A stretch of 64,000 nt of DNA. Origin: Alistipes sp. UBA936 (GTDB lineage Bacteria > Bacteroidota > Bacteroidia > Bacteroidales > Rikenellaceae). The DNA is taken from contig DBDI01000030.1 in assembly GCA_002293505.1 (NCBI GenBank), positions 8,684 to 72,683 on the forward strand, read 5' to 3'. Shown here one piece after another: positions 44,306 through 52,512 of this stretch. A model generated the notes under the pieces. The model searched no databases. It saw only the letters and a list, made by a program, of their open reading frames with translations, and was not told the origin of the DNA. Made by a program: the position numbers and the translations under genes. Position 1 is the first letter of the stretch, and every line of letters begins with the position of its first letter.

Positions 44306-45017
44306 GTTTCAGTGAGTTGAGGTGCTCTTTTCGCTCCGGCGAGATGCGGTAACTTTCGCGCGCCTTTTGGATGGCTTTGTTGTGAACGAAGCGCGAAAAC
44401 ACAGGCGTCTGAAGGAGCGGAAGCGCTGTGTCCCAATGTTTTACAAGAGCCTCGGCCAGCGCCCACGCCAGAGCCATATCGACGTAGTATTGTCCCTGAG
44501 GCACTTCGGTTAGGTGTTTCAGCGTGCTCTCAATGTGTTCATCATCAAGGAAATAGTCCATCAGCAGGATCACGAAAGTGCGTTTGGACATCTCGTCGGG
44601 GTGGTTTTTGAGCGGCAAAAAGTGGCTCAGAACCTCGCTCTGGTGGCGGCGGAAGATTTTGAAACCAGAGACGATCACATCGACGTGCGCCCAGCTGTCG
44701 AACATCGGAATCAAACGGTCGAGGTGCCCCAGAACCTCCTCCAGAGGCATTTTTCGTGCCCGGGCGGCAAGAACGAGACCAGCCAACATCACCTCTTCGT
44801 AGAGAATTTCGGCCTGTGCAGAAAGTGTCAAATTTTTTGACACTTGTGTAAAAAAATTTGATACTTCGGGCCCCGAGGCGATACGTTTTGCCAGCGCCCG
44901 AAGAGCCGGCATCCGAACCCCGAGAACCTCGTAATTCGTGGCGACGATCCGCCGATTGAACTCCCGATATTCGTCGCCCTGATCGGCCGCCGCACGAAGT
45001 TGATATAAAATGTCCAT
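44292..45017 (-). CDS. DNA alkylation repair protein (AlkD/HEAT family)
   Basis: 241 aa, all alpha-helical HEAT-like repeats. Conserved parts include NYEVLGVRMPALRALAKRI, FDSWAHVDVIVSGFK and YYVDMALAWALAEALVKH, with a C-terminal basic helix. AlkD-type glycosylases excise 3- and 7-alkylated purines without base flipping. It diverges from the deacetylase operon with face-to-face promoter boxes and ends inside the convergent MBL-MoaF gene. Confidence 0.9.
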   Translation of the reverse strand: MDILYQLRAAADQGDEYREFNRRIVATNYEVLGVRMPALRALAKRIASGPEVSNFFTQVSKNLTLSAQAEILYEEVMLAGLVLAARARKMPLEEVLGHLDRLIPMFDSWAHVDVIVSGFKIFRRHQSEVLSHFLPLKNHPDEMSKRTFVILLMDYFLDDEHIESTLKHLTEVPQGQYYVDMALAWALAEALVKHWDTALPLLQTPVFSRFVHNKAIQKARESYRISPERKEHLNSLKLKAS

Positions 45018-45033
45018 TTTTCGAAATTTTTTC

Positions 45034-45041
45034 TACCTTTG
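45034..45041 (+). promoter_or_regulatory. -7 box TACCTTTG, deacetylase operon
   Basis: An exact TAnnTTTG match 26 nt ahead of the ATG at 45068, directly abutting the minus-strand box. Confidence 0.6.
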
Positions 45042-45049
45042 CAAAGATA
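45042..45049 (-). promoter_or_regulatory. -7 box TATCTTTG, alkD
   Basis: An exact TAnnTTTG match on the minus strand, head to head with the + box so that TACCTTTGCAAAGATA is a 16-bp near-palindrome. The two promoters cannot be occupied at once. Confidence 0.6.
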
Positions 45050-45067
45050 GAAAAATCCTAACCGATT

Positions 45068-46438
45068 ATGAAAAAAGTATTGTTAACAGCGATTGCGTGT
45101 GCGACGATCGCAAATGCGTGGGCTCAAGGGGCAGCGCAGGAAGTGGGGAAAACCGAGATCACCAAGTGGCCGCAGGGAAAGCGAGGGGCCGTGTCGATAA
45201 CGTACGACGACGGAAGCATCAACCAATTCCGAGTGGCGGTGCCGATTATGGATCGGCTGGGGCTGCCGGGAACGTTCTATATAAATACGGGTTCGCTTGC
45301 GGGTTCGACCTGGACGGGACGACACGTGGGGCGGCCGTGGCAAGAAATTGCAGCCGAAGCGAAAACCATCCCGACGAGTGTCGATAATGTGTTCGAGAGG
45401 GCATCCGCAGCGAGGTTCATTCCGGTGAGAGGTGCGGGAGGTGTGTTCACAGCGGCGGGGGTCGAAGTGGACGCGGGCCGAGTGGACGAAGCAGTGAAGA
45501 TAATAGGCGAGTTCTACAGAAAGTACAACGCGGGAGAGCTGGAACCCGCCGCACCGAGGCGCTCGGGCCCCCGTGAACCGCAGGAAGGCGAGCTGACGTG
45601 GGACTTGGCGAGAGAGTTGACCGAAAAAGGGCACGAGTTTTCAAGCCATATGGTAACCCATCCCTATATGTCGGCGCTGGACGAAGCCAATATTATGTAT
45701 GAACTGGAGGCGAGCCGGGCGGAAATACGCAACCAGATAGATGTGCGCTCGACCATCGCAACCGAAATGCCATACGGAACGCCGGACAAGAGAGCCATAG
45801 GATATGTGTTGAGGGTATACCCCGCGTCGCGAAACGCGATGGGACTCGACTATCTGCACGAGATACACAGAGGCGACCCCGCATCGCCAATCAGGCCGGA
45901 AGATGAGTATGTACAGTGGCAGAGGGGAATACTGTCGAGAACGACGCTGGCAGAGATGAACGGATGGGTCGATACCGCAGCCGAGCAGGAAAACCTGTGG
46001 CTGGTGACGGTGATACACGGAATAGATGGCGTGGGTTGGGAAGCAATGACCGCAGCAGATGTGGAGGCGCATTTCGGGCATATTGCCGATTCGAGGGACG
46101 ATGTGTGGGTGGCGACGTTCGGGGATGCGGCGAGGTATATTAAGGAGAGGATGAGCGCGGTGGTTACGGCGGAAGTGTGCGTGCCGGGGAATTGTCCGTG
46201 TGGATGCGAATGTGGGGGAAAGTGCGGCGCGATTGTGGTGAAGGTCGACCATCCGCTGGACAAGGAACTGTTCGATCTGCCACTGACGCTGCGAACCGCG
46301 GTCGATCCGAGCTGGGAAGAAGTAAGGGTGATAACAGGGAAGGGTGAGAGTGTTGTACCGGTGATGCGCGAGGGAGCGGAGGCGTGGGTGATGTACTGCG
46401 CAGTAGCGGGAGAAACCGTTAAACTGAAGAAGAAATGA
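45068..46438 (+). CDS. exported polysaccharide deacetylase (NodB homology), copy 1
   Basis: 456 aa with a signal peptide (1-19, NAWA|Q). NodB motif 1 is SITYDDGS, followed by GTFYINTG. An insertion of about 100 residues precedes motif 2 (SHMVTHPYMS), whose His pair would bind metal. A C-terminal strand domain follows. The family removes acetyl groups from GlcNAc-containing glycans or peptidoglycan in the periplasm or on the surface. It uniquely carries a cluster of six cysteines in 16 residues (C371-C386) where copy 2 has only two. It overlaps copy 2 by 4 nt (ATGA). Confidence 0.88.
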   Translation: MKKVLLTAIACATIANAWAQGAAQEVGKTEITKWPQGKRGAVSITYDDGSINQFRVAVPIMDRLGLPGTFYINTGSLAGSTWTGRHVGRPWQEIAAEAKTIPTSVDNVFERASAARFIPVRGAGGVFTAAGVEVDAGRVDEAVKIIGEFYRKYNAGELEPAAPRRSGPREPQEGELTWDLARELTEKGHEFSSHMVTHPYMSALDEANIMYELEASRAEIRNQIDVRSTIATEMPYGTPDKRAIGYVLRVYPASRNAMGLDYLHEIHRGDPASPIRPEDEYVQWQRGILSRTTLAEMNGWVDTAAEQENLWLVTVIHGIDGVGWEAMTAADVEAHFGHIADSRDDVWVATFGDAARYIKERMSAVVTAEVCVPGNCPCGCECGGKCGAIVVKVDHPLDKELFDLPLTLRTAVDPSWEEVRVITGKGESVVPVMREGAEAWVMYCAVAGETVKLKKK

Positions 46439-47763
46439 AAAAGATCTTAATGACCGCGATGGCGATTGCTGTTGTCGCGGGCGCGGAGGCGCAAGGGGTA
46501 GGGGAGACGGAGATTACGAAGTGGCCGGACGGAAAGAGGGCGGGAATGTCGATCACCTACGACGACGGCTCGCTAAACCAGTTCCGAATAGCAGTACCGA
46601 TTATGGATAAACTGGGGCTACCAGCTACCTTCCACGTCAACACGGGGCGGATACCGGGCGGGTCGCACTGGACGGGAAGGCACATAGGGCGGACGTGGGA
46701 AGAGATTGCCGCCGAAGCGAAAACTGTACCGACGAATGCGGAGAACGTCTTTGAAAGGGCATCGGCAATGAGGTTTATTCCGTTCAGGGGTGCGGGAGGA
46801 GTGTTTACAACAGCGGGAATCGAGATAGATGCAGACAGGATGGCAGAAGGGATACGGATAATTGACGATTTCTATCGAAAGCTAAATGCGGGTGAACTGG
46901 AGCCGGTGGCACCGAGGCAGGCAGGAGGACGAGAACCACAAGAGGGCGAGCTGACGTGGGATCTGGCGCGGGAGCTGACAGCCCGAGGGTATGAGTTTTC
47001 GAGCCATATGGTTACCCATCCGTATATGTCAGCCTTGGATGCTCCGAATATTCTCTATGAGCTGGAGGCAGGGCGAGACGAGATGAGGCGCCAACTGGGA
47101 GTGCGATCGACCCTGGTGGGAGAGATGCCCTACGACACAGAGGTGGAGAGGGCGTTCGAATTGATGCTACCGGTATTCCCGGTGGCGCGGAGCAGACCTT
47201 GGTTCAAGTACACGATGGAACTACATCAACCGGGCTGGAGCAAGATGGCAGAGGAGGAGAGGGAGTATGTGATGATGAGGCAGACGGTATACACACGGAC
47301 GACGCTCGATGAACTGAACGGATGGGTCGACACGGCAGCGGCGGGAGACAACATCTGGCTGGTGACGGTGCATCACGGAATAGACGGAATAGGATGGGAA
47401 GCAATGACCAGAGAGGATATGGAGGCGCATTTCAGGCACGTGGTGGAGCGAGAGCGTGATGTGTGGGTGGGAACGTTCGGAGACGGGGCGCGGTATGTGA
47501 AGGAGAGGCTGAGTGCGGTGGTCACGGCGGCGGTGTGCGAAAAGTGTGGAGCAATCACAGTGACGGTGGATCATCCGTTGGACAAGGAGCTGTTCGATAT
47601 GCCGCTGACGCTGCGCACCGCGGTGGATCCGAGCTGGGAAGAAGCGAAGGTGACGCAGGGCGAGAGGGCGGTTGTGGTGCCGGTGGTGAGAGAGGGCGGT
47701 CGGAGCTATGTTATGTATTGTGCCGTACCGGGAGACGAGGCGATTAAAATCCAAAAACAATGA
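46435..47763 (+). CDS. exported polysaccharide deacetylase (NodB homology), copy 2
   Basis: 442 aa with signal peptide MKKILMTAMAIAVVAGAEA|Q. Very similar to copy 1 across its length (SITYDDGS; FSSHMVTHPYMSALD; VDHPLDKELFD), so a tandem duplication. The Cys cluster of copy 1 is reduced to a CEKC pair. It starts on the ATGA of copy 1 and ends on the ATGA of the flavodiiron gene, so the three are translationally coupled. Coding strand strongly purine-rich. Confidence 0.88.
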   Translation: MKKILMTAMAIAVVAGAEAQGVGETEITKWPDGKRAGMSITYDDGSLNQFRIAVPIMDKLGLPATFHVNTGRIPGGSHWTGRHIGRTWEEIAAEAKTVPTNAENVFERASAMRFIPFRGAGGVFTTAGIEIDADRMAEGIRIIDDFYRKLNAGELEPVAPRQAGGREPQEGELTWDLARELTARGYEFSSHMVTHPYMSALDAPNILYELEAGRDEMRRQLGVRSTLVGEMPYDTEVERAFELMLPVFPVARSRPWFKYTMELHQPGWSKMAEEEREYVMMRQTVYTRTTLDELNGWVDTAAAGDNIWLVTVHHGIDGIGWEAMTREDMEAHFRHVVERERDVWVGTFGDGARYVKERLSAVVTAAVCEKCGAITVTVDHPLDKELFDMPLTLRTAVDPSWEEAKVTQGERAVVVPVVREGGRSYVMYCAVPGDEAIKIQKQ

Positions 47764-48950
47764 AGAGAGTGACCGAAATAATACCGGGGGTGCACTACGT
47801 GGGAGTGAACGACCGAACAAAGCACCGATTCGAGGGCCTGTGGCCGCTACCGCAAGGGGTGTCGTACAATGCGTACCTGATTGAGGACGAGAAAGTGGCA
47901 CTGGTGGATACAGTCGATGCGGCGTATACGGAACGGCTGTTGGAAAATGTTCGGGAAGCGATAGGGGAGAGGCCGGTGGACTATCTGGTGATCAACCATA
48001 TGGAGCCGGACCACTCGGCCTCGATACACGCAGTGAGGCAAGCGTGGCCGGGAGTGACGATAGTGGGAAACGCGAAGACACTACAGATGGTGGAAGGGTT
48101 CTATGGAATCGGAGGGCCGACGCTTGAAGTGGGAGACGGCGATGGGCTGAAACTGGGGCGGAGAGAGCTGAAGTTCTATCTGATACCGATGGTGCACTGG
48201 CCAGAAACGATGGTAACACACAGCCCGAGTGAGAAGCTGGTGTTCTCGGGAGATGCGTTCGGGTGCTTCGGAGCACTGGACGGGGCTGTGGTCGACGAGC
48301 AGATGGATACGGAGAAGTACTGGGACGAGATGGTGAGATACTATGCCAATATTGTGGGCAAGTATGGCGGGCCGGTGCAAAAGGCGCTGGGAAAACTCGC
48401 GGAACTGGGAGAGCTGGCTATGGTGTGTCCGACCCACGGACCGGTGTGGACGACGCAATTCCCGAAGGTACTCGATTTGTATGACCGGCTGAGTCGCTAC
48501 GAACCGCTCGAAAAGGGAGTGGTCATAGCCTACGGAAGTATGTATGGAAACACGGAGCGAAGTGCGGAGAGGCTGGCGAGGGAGCTGGCCGCGAGGGGAG
48601 TGAAACGCGTTGTGATGCATAACCTGTCGGTGTCGCACGCGTCGTTTGTACTAAGGGACGTGTTCAAGTACAGTGCGCTGGTGATAGGCAGCCCGACCTA
48701 CAATATGCACCTCTACCCGAAGGTGCAGGAACTGGTGGACGATCTGGAACTGAGAGTGATCCCTTCGCGAGTGTTCGGATGTTTCGGAGGGTTTACCTGG
48801 GCAGGAGCGGCAGTGAAGCGGCTCGGGGAGTTTGCCGAAAGAATGGGGTGGGAGATGGCAGCCCCGCCGGTGGAGGTGAAGCAGGGATTCACGATGGAAA
48901 AGAGCGACGGGCTGGGAGCGATGGCCGAGGCGTTGGCGGCGGCGATGTAA
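47760..48950 (+). CDS. flavodiiron protein (A-type flavoprotein, FprA-like)
   Basis: 396 aa with no signal peptide. The N-terminal MBL-type domain carries the diiron ligands HMEPDH at about 80-85, a His in MVHWPETMVTHSP, FSGDAFG and CPTHGPVW. The C-terminal flavodoxin domain has the FMN loop YGSMYGNTERS and GSPTYNMHLYPK. The family reduces O2 or NO to water or N2O in anaerobes. It is cytosolic, an odd partner for two secreted deacetylases with which it overlaps by ATGA. Confidence 0.93.
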   Translation: MKRVTEIIPGVHYVGVNDRTKHRFEGLWPLPQGVSYNAYLIEDEKVALVDTVDAAYTERLLENVREAIGERPVDYLVINHMEPDHSASIHAVRQAWPGVTIVGNAKTLQMVEGFYGIGGPTLEVGDGDGLKLGRRELKFYLIPMVHWPETMVTHSPSEKLVFSGDAFGCFGALDGAVVDEQMDTEKYWDEMVRYYANIVGKYGGPVQKALGKLAELGELAMVCPTHGPVWTTQFPKVLDLYDRLSRYEPLEKGVVIAYGSMYGNTERSAERLARELAARGVKRVVMHNLSVSHASFVLRDVFKYSALVIGSPTYNMHLYPKVQELVDDLELRVIPSRVFGCFGGFTWAGAAVKRLGEFAERMGWEMAAPPVEVKQGFTMEKSDGLGAMAEALAAAM

Positions 48951-48973
48951 GAGAGAGACACACATCTTTACGT

Positions 48974-49309
48974 ATGAAAAAACTTCTTGGAAAGTGGCAA
49001 ATCACGTGCTGGAGCGTGAACGCCATCGGAGGGTGGCGGCCCTTTCAAACTTTCGGCCCAGGCCAATGTGTGTGGGAGTTCGTGGCGGACGAACCACTGT
49101 ATGAAGACTCCGAGGGAGGGCCTCCTTTGGAACTCGGGTATGAGTATGATCCGGAGGAACGCCGACTGGTGATCCATCGCGAGGAGGAGGACGAGTGCTT
49201 CAGAGCCGAATTTCCGAGGCCCGGCCAACTGGTACTGTATGATCTGGACGAGGTTGAAGTCGAACCGGACGACTACTCCCTAAGGGTGGAACTGGTGAAG
49301 GTGGGGTGA
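48974..49309 (+). CDS. small lipocalin-like protein
   Basis: 111 aa from the ATG at 48974, 23 nt after the flavodiiron stop. MKKLLGKWQITCWSVN is the start seen in lipocalin-like (calycin) Bacteroidetes proteins, and the remainder is a run of strands with an acidic patch (YDPEERRLVIHREEEDE). No signal peptide is obvious. Ligand and role unknown. A strong terminator follows at 49314-49347. Confidence 0.7.
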   Translation: MKKLLGKWQITCWSVNAIGGWRPFQTFGPGQCVWEFVADEPLYEDSEGGPPLELGYEYDPEERRLVIHREEEDECFRAEFPRPGQLVLYDLDEVEVEPDDYSLRVELVKVG

Positions 49310-49313
49310 TATA

Positions 49314-49347
49314 ATAAACGCCTTACAGTTATCTGTAAGGCGTTTAT
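49314..49347. terminator. perfect 15-bp bidirectional terminator
   Basis: ATAAACGCCTTACAG and CTGTAAGGCGTTTAT flank a TTAT loop. It begins 5 nt after the lipocalin-like gene and directly abuts the tRNA-Leu 3' end on the other strand, so it can serve both convergent transcripts. Confidence 0.85.
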
Positions 49348-49349
49348 CG

Positions 49350-49433
49350 TGCCCAGGACGAGATTCGAACTCACACACCGTAACCGGCACTACCCCCTCA
49401 AAGTAGCGTGTCTACCAATTCCACCACCTGGGC
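49350..49433 (-). tRNA. tRNA-Leu (anticodon GAG)
   Basis: 84 nt, class II. The acceptor GCCCAGG pairs with CCTGGGC, the D arm is GGTGGAATTGGTAGACAC, the anticodon stem-loop CTACT-TTGAGGG-GGTAG gives GAG, and there is a long variable arm and the T loop GAGTTCGAATCTC. No CCA is encoded (next bases CG), unlike the CAG tRNA-Leu at 2650. Confidence 0.94.
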
Positions 49434-49469
49434 CTTTGAGGGGAGCAAAGGTAGGCGAAAAATCGGAAT

Positions 49470-50270
49470 CTACAAAATTTTTATCTCCGGAGTGTGAAAA
49501 ACTTTCGTCCCAGCAGGCACGCTTTCGGTCAACCAAACCGATCCGCCGATCACCGAACCGGCCCCGATGACCGTGTTGCCGCCCAGCACCGTGCAGCCCG
49601 CGTACAGGATCACGTCGTCCTCGATGGTCGGGTGGCGTTTGCGGCCCTCGAGCTCCTTTTTGACGAACGTTGCTCCGAGCGTAACCCCCTGATACACTTT
49701 CACTCGCTCGCCTATGACGCACGTTTCGCCTATGACGATCCCCGTGCCGTGGTCGATGTAGAAATGCTTGCCGATTTGCGCCCCTGGGTGGATGTCGATG
49801 CCTGTTCGCGAGTGGGCGTGTTCCGAGAGAATCCGCGGCAGGATCGGCACTCCGAGCGAGTGAATCGCGTGCGCAAACCGGTGAACCATAATGGCATAGA
49901 ATCCCGGATAGCACAACACGATCTCCTCCATCGAGTGGGCCGCGGGGTCACTCTCGTTGAACATCTCCGCGTCGTCGATCAGGTCGAGATAGAGCTCCGG
50001 GATGGCCGAAAAGAACTGCCGCACGAGTTCGGCCCGGCTAGTGTCGGGCGGTAGCACCGGATGGATCAGTCGCGAGAATTGCAGTTGCAGCTCTCGCCAG
50101 CGATACTCGATCTCATCGAGCGAGAACAACTGACCGTGGGTGACCGGAAAAAGCAGCGCGACCAGTCGGCCCAGAAATTCAACGGCGCCGGTTTTGGACG
50201 GAGCGTCGCAGTAGCACCTCTCGTGCAGACATTCGAGTTGGCGCGGAAAGGCGGAGATTGTCGTTTCCAT
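49470..50270 (-). CDS. cysE: serine O-acetyltransferase
   Basis: 266 aa. The N-terminal alpha-helical half is followed by a left-handed beta-helix of hexapeptide repeats: HAHSRTGIDIHPGAQIGKHF, YIDHGTGIVIGETCVIGERV, GVTLGATF and AGCTVLGGNTVIGAGSVIGG. The catalytic histidines lie in AHSRTGIDIH and IDHGTG. It makes O-acetylserine for cysteine synthesis. It is 4 nt downstream of the response regulator gene and may be co-transcribed with the two-component pair. Confidence 0.93.
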   Translation of the reverse strand: METTISAFPRQLECLHERCYCDAPSKTGAVEFLGRLVALLFPVTHGQLFSLDEIEYRWRELQLQFSRLIHPVLPPDTSRAELVRQFFSAIPELYLDLIDDAEMFNESDPAAHSMEEIVLCYPGFYAIMVHRFAHAIHSLGVPILPRILSEHAHSRTGIDIHPGAQIGKHFYIDHGTGIVIGETCVIGERVKVYQGVTLGATFVKKELEGRKRHPTIEDDVILYAGCTVLGGNTVIGAGSVIGGSVWLTESVPAGTKVFHTPEIKIL

Positions 50271-50274
50271 ATCG

Positions 50275-51036
50275 TCAGATTTTGATCATTCGGTTTCGCA
50301 ACGCCCACACCACCAGCGAGGCGGTGTTCCGGCATCCGGTCTTGGCGAGGATGTTCGCGCGGTGTTTGTCCACTGTTCGGGGCGAGATGAAGAGCCGCTC
50401 GGCAATCCGGCCCGTCGAAAGCCCCTCGCAAATCAAGGGCAACACCTCGCGTTCGCGGTCTGAAAGCGGTTCGGGTCCGGGCCCGAAACCAGCCTCGGAC
50501 TCCAGTTCGTGATCGGGTTCCGCCTCGCCTCCCCATTCTGCCCCCTTTGCCCCCTCAACGTCGCCCTCCTCTGCTGCGCCCCCCTCGTTCCGGCCAATCG
50601 CCTCCAGCGCGGCCGAGACAACCTCCTCGAAGCGCGAGTCCTTCGCCAGAAAGCCCACCGCTCCCGCATCCATCATCGCCGTCCGATACTCGTCGTCGCC
50701 GTGCATTGTCAGCGCCACTATCCGCAACTCCGGCCAGCGTTCCATCGCCCGCCTCGTCGCTTCTATTCCCGACACCGTTCCCGGCATATCTATGTCCATA
50801 AATACCAGTCGCTCTCCGCCCCCTTCTTCGCCCCAGCCGTCTGCCTCGCCACCATCCTTCATCAGCGCCAGAAACTCCTCCCCACTTGCTGCTTCCCCCA
50901 CAACTTCGAACCGCCCGTCGCTCGCCAGCAGCCTCCTCAACCCGTCGCGAAACAGGCTGTGGTCGTCCACCAGTACAACCCGTACCGGACCACCGCCCGC
51001 CGCACCCGTACCCATACCCCTCACCGGCCCGCTCAT
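50275..51036 (-). CDS. NarL/LuxR-type response regulator with acidic-glycine insertions
   Basis: 253 aa; start at 51036 forms an ATGA overlap with the kinase gene. The receiver domain (about 18-150) has VVLVDDHSLFRDGL and phospho-acceptor FMDIDMPG, with a GGEADGWGEEGGGER insertion before that strand. The C-terminal LuxR HTH is LSDREREVLPLICEGLSTGRIAERLF. The linker between domains is a long Glu/Gly/Ala-rich run, encoded where the + strand is only 20% purine (50521-50580). Partner of the upstream kinase; target genes unknown. Confidence 0.9.
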   Translation of the reverse strand: MSGPVRGMGTGAAGGGPVRVVLVDDHSLFRDGLRRLLASDGRFEVVGEAASGEEFLALMKDGGEADGWGEEGGGERLVFMDIDMPGTVSGIEATRRAMERWPELRIVALTMHGDDEYRTAMMDAGAVGFLAKDSRFEEVVSAALEAIGRNEGGAAEEGDVEGAKGAEWGGEAEPDHELESEAGFGPGPEPLSDREREVLPLICEGLSTGRIAERLFISPRTVDKHRANILAKTGCRNTASLVVWALRNRMIKI

Positions 51037-51983
51037 CGCTTGAGCTCGATTCGCGCCTTCGCACTCATTCCTTCTCCCCTCGCGCTGGTTATTTCGAGTC
51101 GCCCGCCCAGAGTTCCTATGCGCGAGACGATGTTTCCCAGCCCCATTCCCGCTCCTTCGTCCGAGGTCGGGGTGAAGCCGCAGCCGTTGTCGCTGTACCG
51201 TAGTGCGATCGCACGGCCTGCCTCGTCGTACTCCAAGTCGAGTACCGCTTCGGTTGCACCCGAGTGCTTCAATGTATTGTTAATCAGCTCGCATATCACC
51301 CTGTACAGCACCACCTCCACGTCCGTGTCGAACCGCTCGGCCCTCAGGTTTGTGTTGTAGACGATTCTCATTTCGTGGATACCGCTCAGGCGCGTCACGA
51401 AGTTTCCCACACCGCGTCCCAGCCCGAATTCGCCCAGCACGTGCGGCGAGAGGTTGTTAGAAATCTCCCTCAGGCTTCGTATCGCCTCGTCTATCACTTG
51501 CGAGGTGCTCTCTATGATCTCCAGATTCTGGGTCGGTTGTCCCTCGCGCCCAAGTGCCGAGAGCGACATCTTTGCCGACGACAGCAACGGTCCCAGTCCG
51601 TCGTGCAGCTCTTTCGAAAACCGTGTCCGCTCTCTCTCCTCGGCCCGTAGCGTTGCCGACAGTATTCGCTTTCCGGTAAGGCCCGTCTGGAAGATCAGGT
51701 TGTCGATGTACTCCACCAGCCTTCGGGCATTGAACAGTACCACCGTGATGCACAACGACGCTGCGATGTCGATCCAGATCAGCGCCACGAACCACGGCGA
51801 GGATTGTCCCCGCGGCAGGAAGTGGACGAATTGCAACACGGCCGAAGCGGTCATCAACAGTAGTGCCACGATGAACAGTATCCACACCGAGTTGTACTTT
51901 GTCTTTTTGACCAGTCCGATGGCCATTCCCGTTGCTGCGAGTTGCATCAGGATCGAGACTATGAGTAGAATTTTGACTGCCAT
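51033..51983 (-). CDS. membrane sensor histidine kinase (HisKA_3 type)
   Basis: 316 aa. Three N-terminal TM helices (about 3-25, 33-53, 66-85) and no periplasmic sensor domain. The DHp region has RFSKELHDGLGPLLSSAK with the phosphorylated His, and the ATPase domain has the N box LINNTLKHS and DNGCGF, ending before a short basic tail. NarX/DesK-like architecture. It phosphorylates the response regulator encoded next. Leaderless start, TACCTTTG box 5 nt upstream. Confidence 0.92.
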   Translation of the reverse strand: MAVKILLIVSILMQLAATGMAIGLVKKTKYNSVWILFIVALLLMTASAVLQFVHFLPRGQSSPWFVALIWIDIAASLCITVVLFNARRLVEYIDNLIFQTGLTGKRILSATLRAEERERTRFSKELHDGLGPLLSSAKMSLSALGREGQPTQNLEIIESTSQVIDEAIRSLREISNNLSPHVLGEFGLGRGVGNFVTRLSGIHEMRIVYNTNLRAERFDTDVEVVLYRVICELINNTLKHSGATEAVLDLEYDEAGRAIALRYSDNGCGFTPTSDEGAGMGLGNIVSRIGTLGGRLEITSARGEGMSAKARIELKR

Positions 51984-51988
51984 AATGG

Positions 51989-51996
51989 CAAAGGTA
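51989..51996 (-). promoter_or_regulatory. -7 box TACCTTTG, sensor kinase
   Basis: An exact TAnnTTTG match with CCATT before the ATG at 51983; leaderless. It sits directly after the rplS terminator. Confidence 0.6.
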
Positions 51997-51997
51997 C

Positions 51998-52028
51998 AAA
52001 AAAAGCACCCAAATCGGGTGCTTTTTTT
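51998..52028 (-). terminator. rplS terminator
   Basis: GCACCC and GGGTGC flank a 5-nt loop, flanked in turn by A7 and T7 runs. It lies 16 nt after the rplS stop and immediately before the kinase promoter. Confidence 0.85.
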
Positions 52029-52044
52029 GTGTAAGCTTTTTTTG

Positions 52045-52422
52045 TCAGGCTTCTTTCTTGGCGCTGCCCATTCTGCGTTCTTTGATTCGGGCTTTCTTTC
52101 CCGTCAGGTTGCGCAGATAGTAGATACGCGCCCTGCGGACTACGCCTCGCTTATTGACTTCGATGGTGTCGATGTGCGGCGAGTAGAGTGGGAAAATGCG
52201 TTCGACCCCCACTCCGTTGGAGACTTTTCGGATGGTGAACATTTTGGTTCTTCCCGAGCCTTTGATCTGAATGACCACACCTCGGAAGCTTTGTAGACGT
52301 TCCTTGTTTCCCTCGATAATTCGATAGGTTACGGTGATTGTATCTCCGCTTCCGAATTCGGGTACTTCTTTTTCCGGCCACATTGCATCCTGGGCCACCC
52401 TGATGAGTTGTTCTTTGTTCAT
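52045..52422 (-). CDS. rplS: 50S ribosomal protein L19
   Basis: 125 aa, standard length. Conserved L19 features: GDTITVTYRIIEGNKERLQSF, GVVIQIKGSGR, TIRKVSNGVGVERIFPLYSP and the basic tail RGVVRRARIYYLRN. It lies at the 30S-50S interface of the ribosome. It has a 92-nt leader from the box at 52513 with candidate autoregulatory structure, and its own terminator. Confidence 0.96.
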   Translation of the reverse strand: MNKEQLIRVAQDAMWPEKEVPEFGSGDTITVTYRIIEGNKERLQSFRGVVIQIKGSGRTKMFTIRKVSNGVGVERIFPLYSPHIDTIEVNKRGVVRRARIYYLRNLTGKKARIKERRMGSAKKEA

Positions 52423-52512
52423 CTTATTCGCTGTTTTTACTTATTCCACTTACGGGTTCGCCCTTCGGCCCCCGCCAACGTTACGACTCGAAAAGGTAAG
52501 AGGTTGGGGGTG
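52423..52512 (-). promoter_or_regulatory. rplS 5' leader, possible L19 autoregulatory element
   Basis: The 90-nt leader has complementary segments: CCCCCAAC near the 5' end against GTTGGCGGGGG, and a GGGCGAACCC hairpin near GTAAGTGG just before the start region. Ribosomal-protein leaders of this size are often bound by their own product. This is unusual here because most genes in the window have almost no leader. Structure inferred by eye only. Confidence 0.35.
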
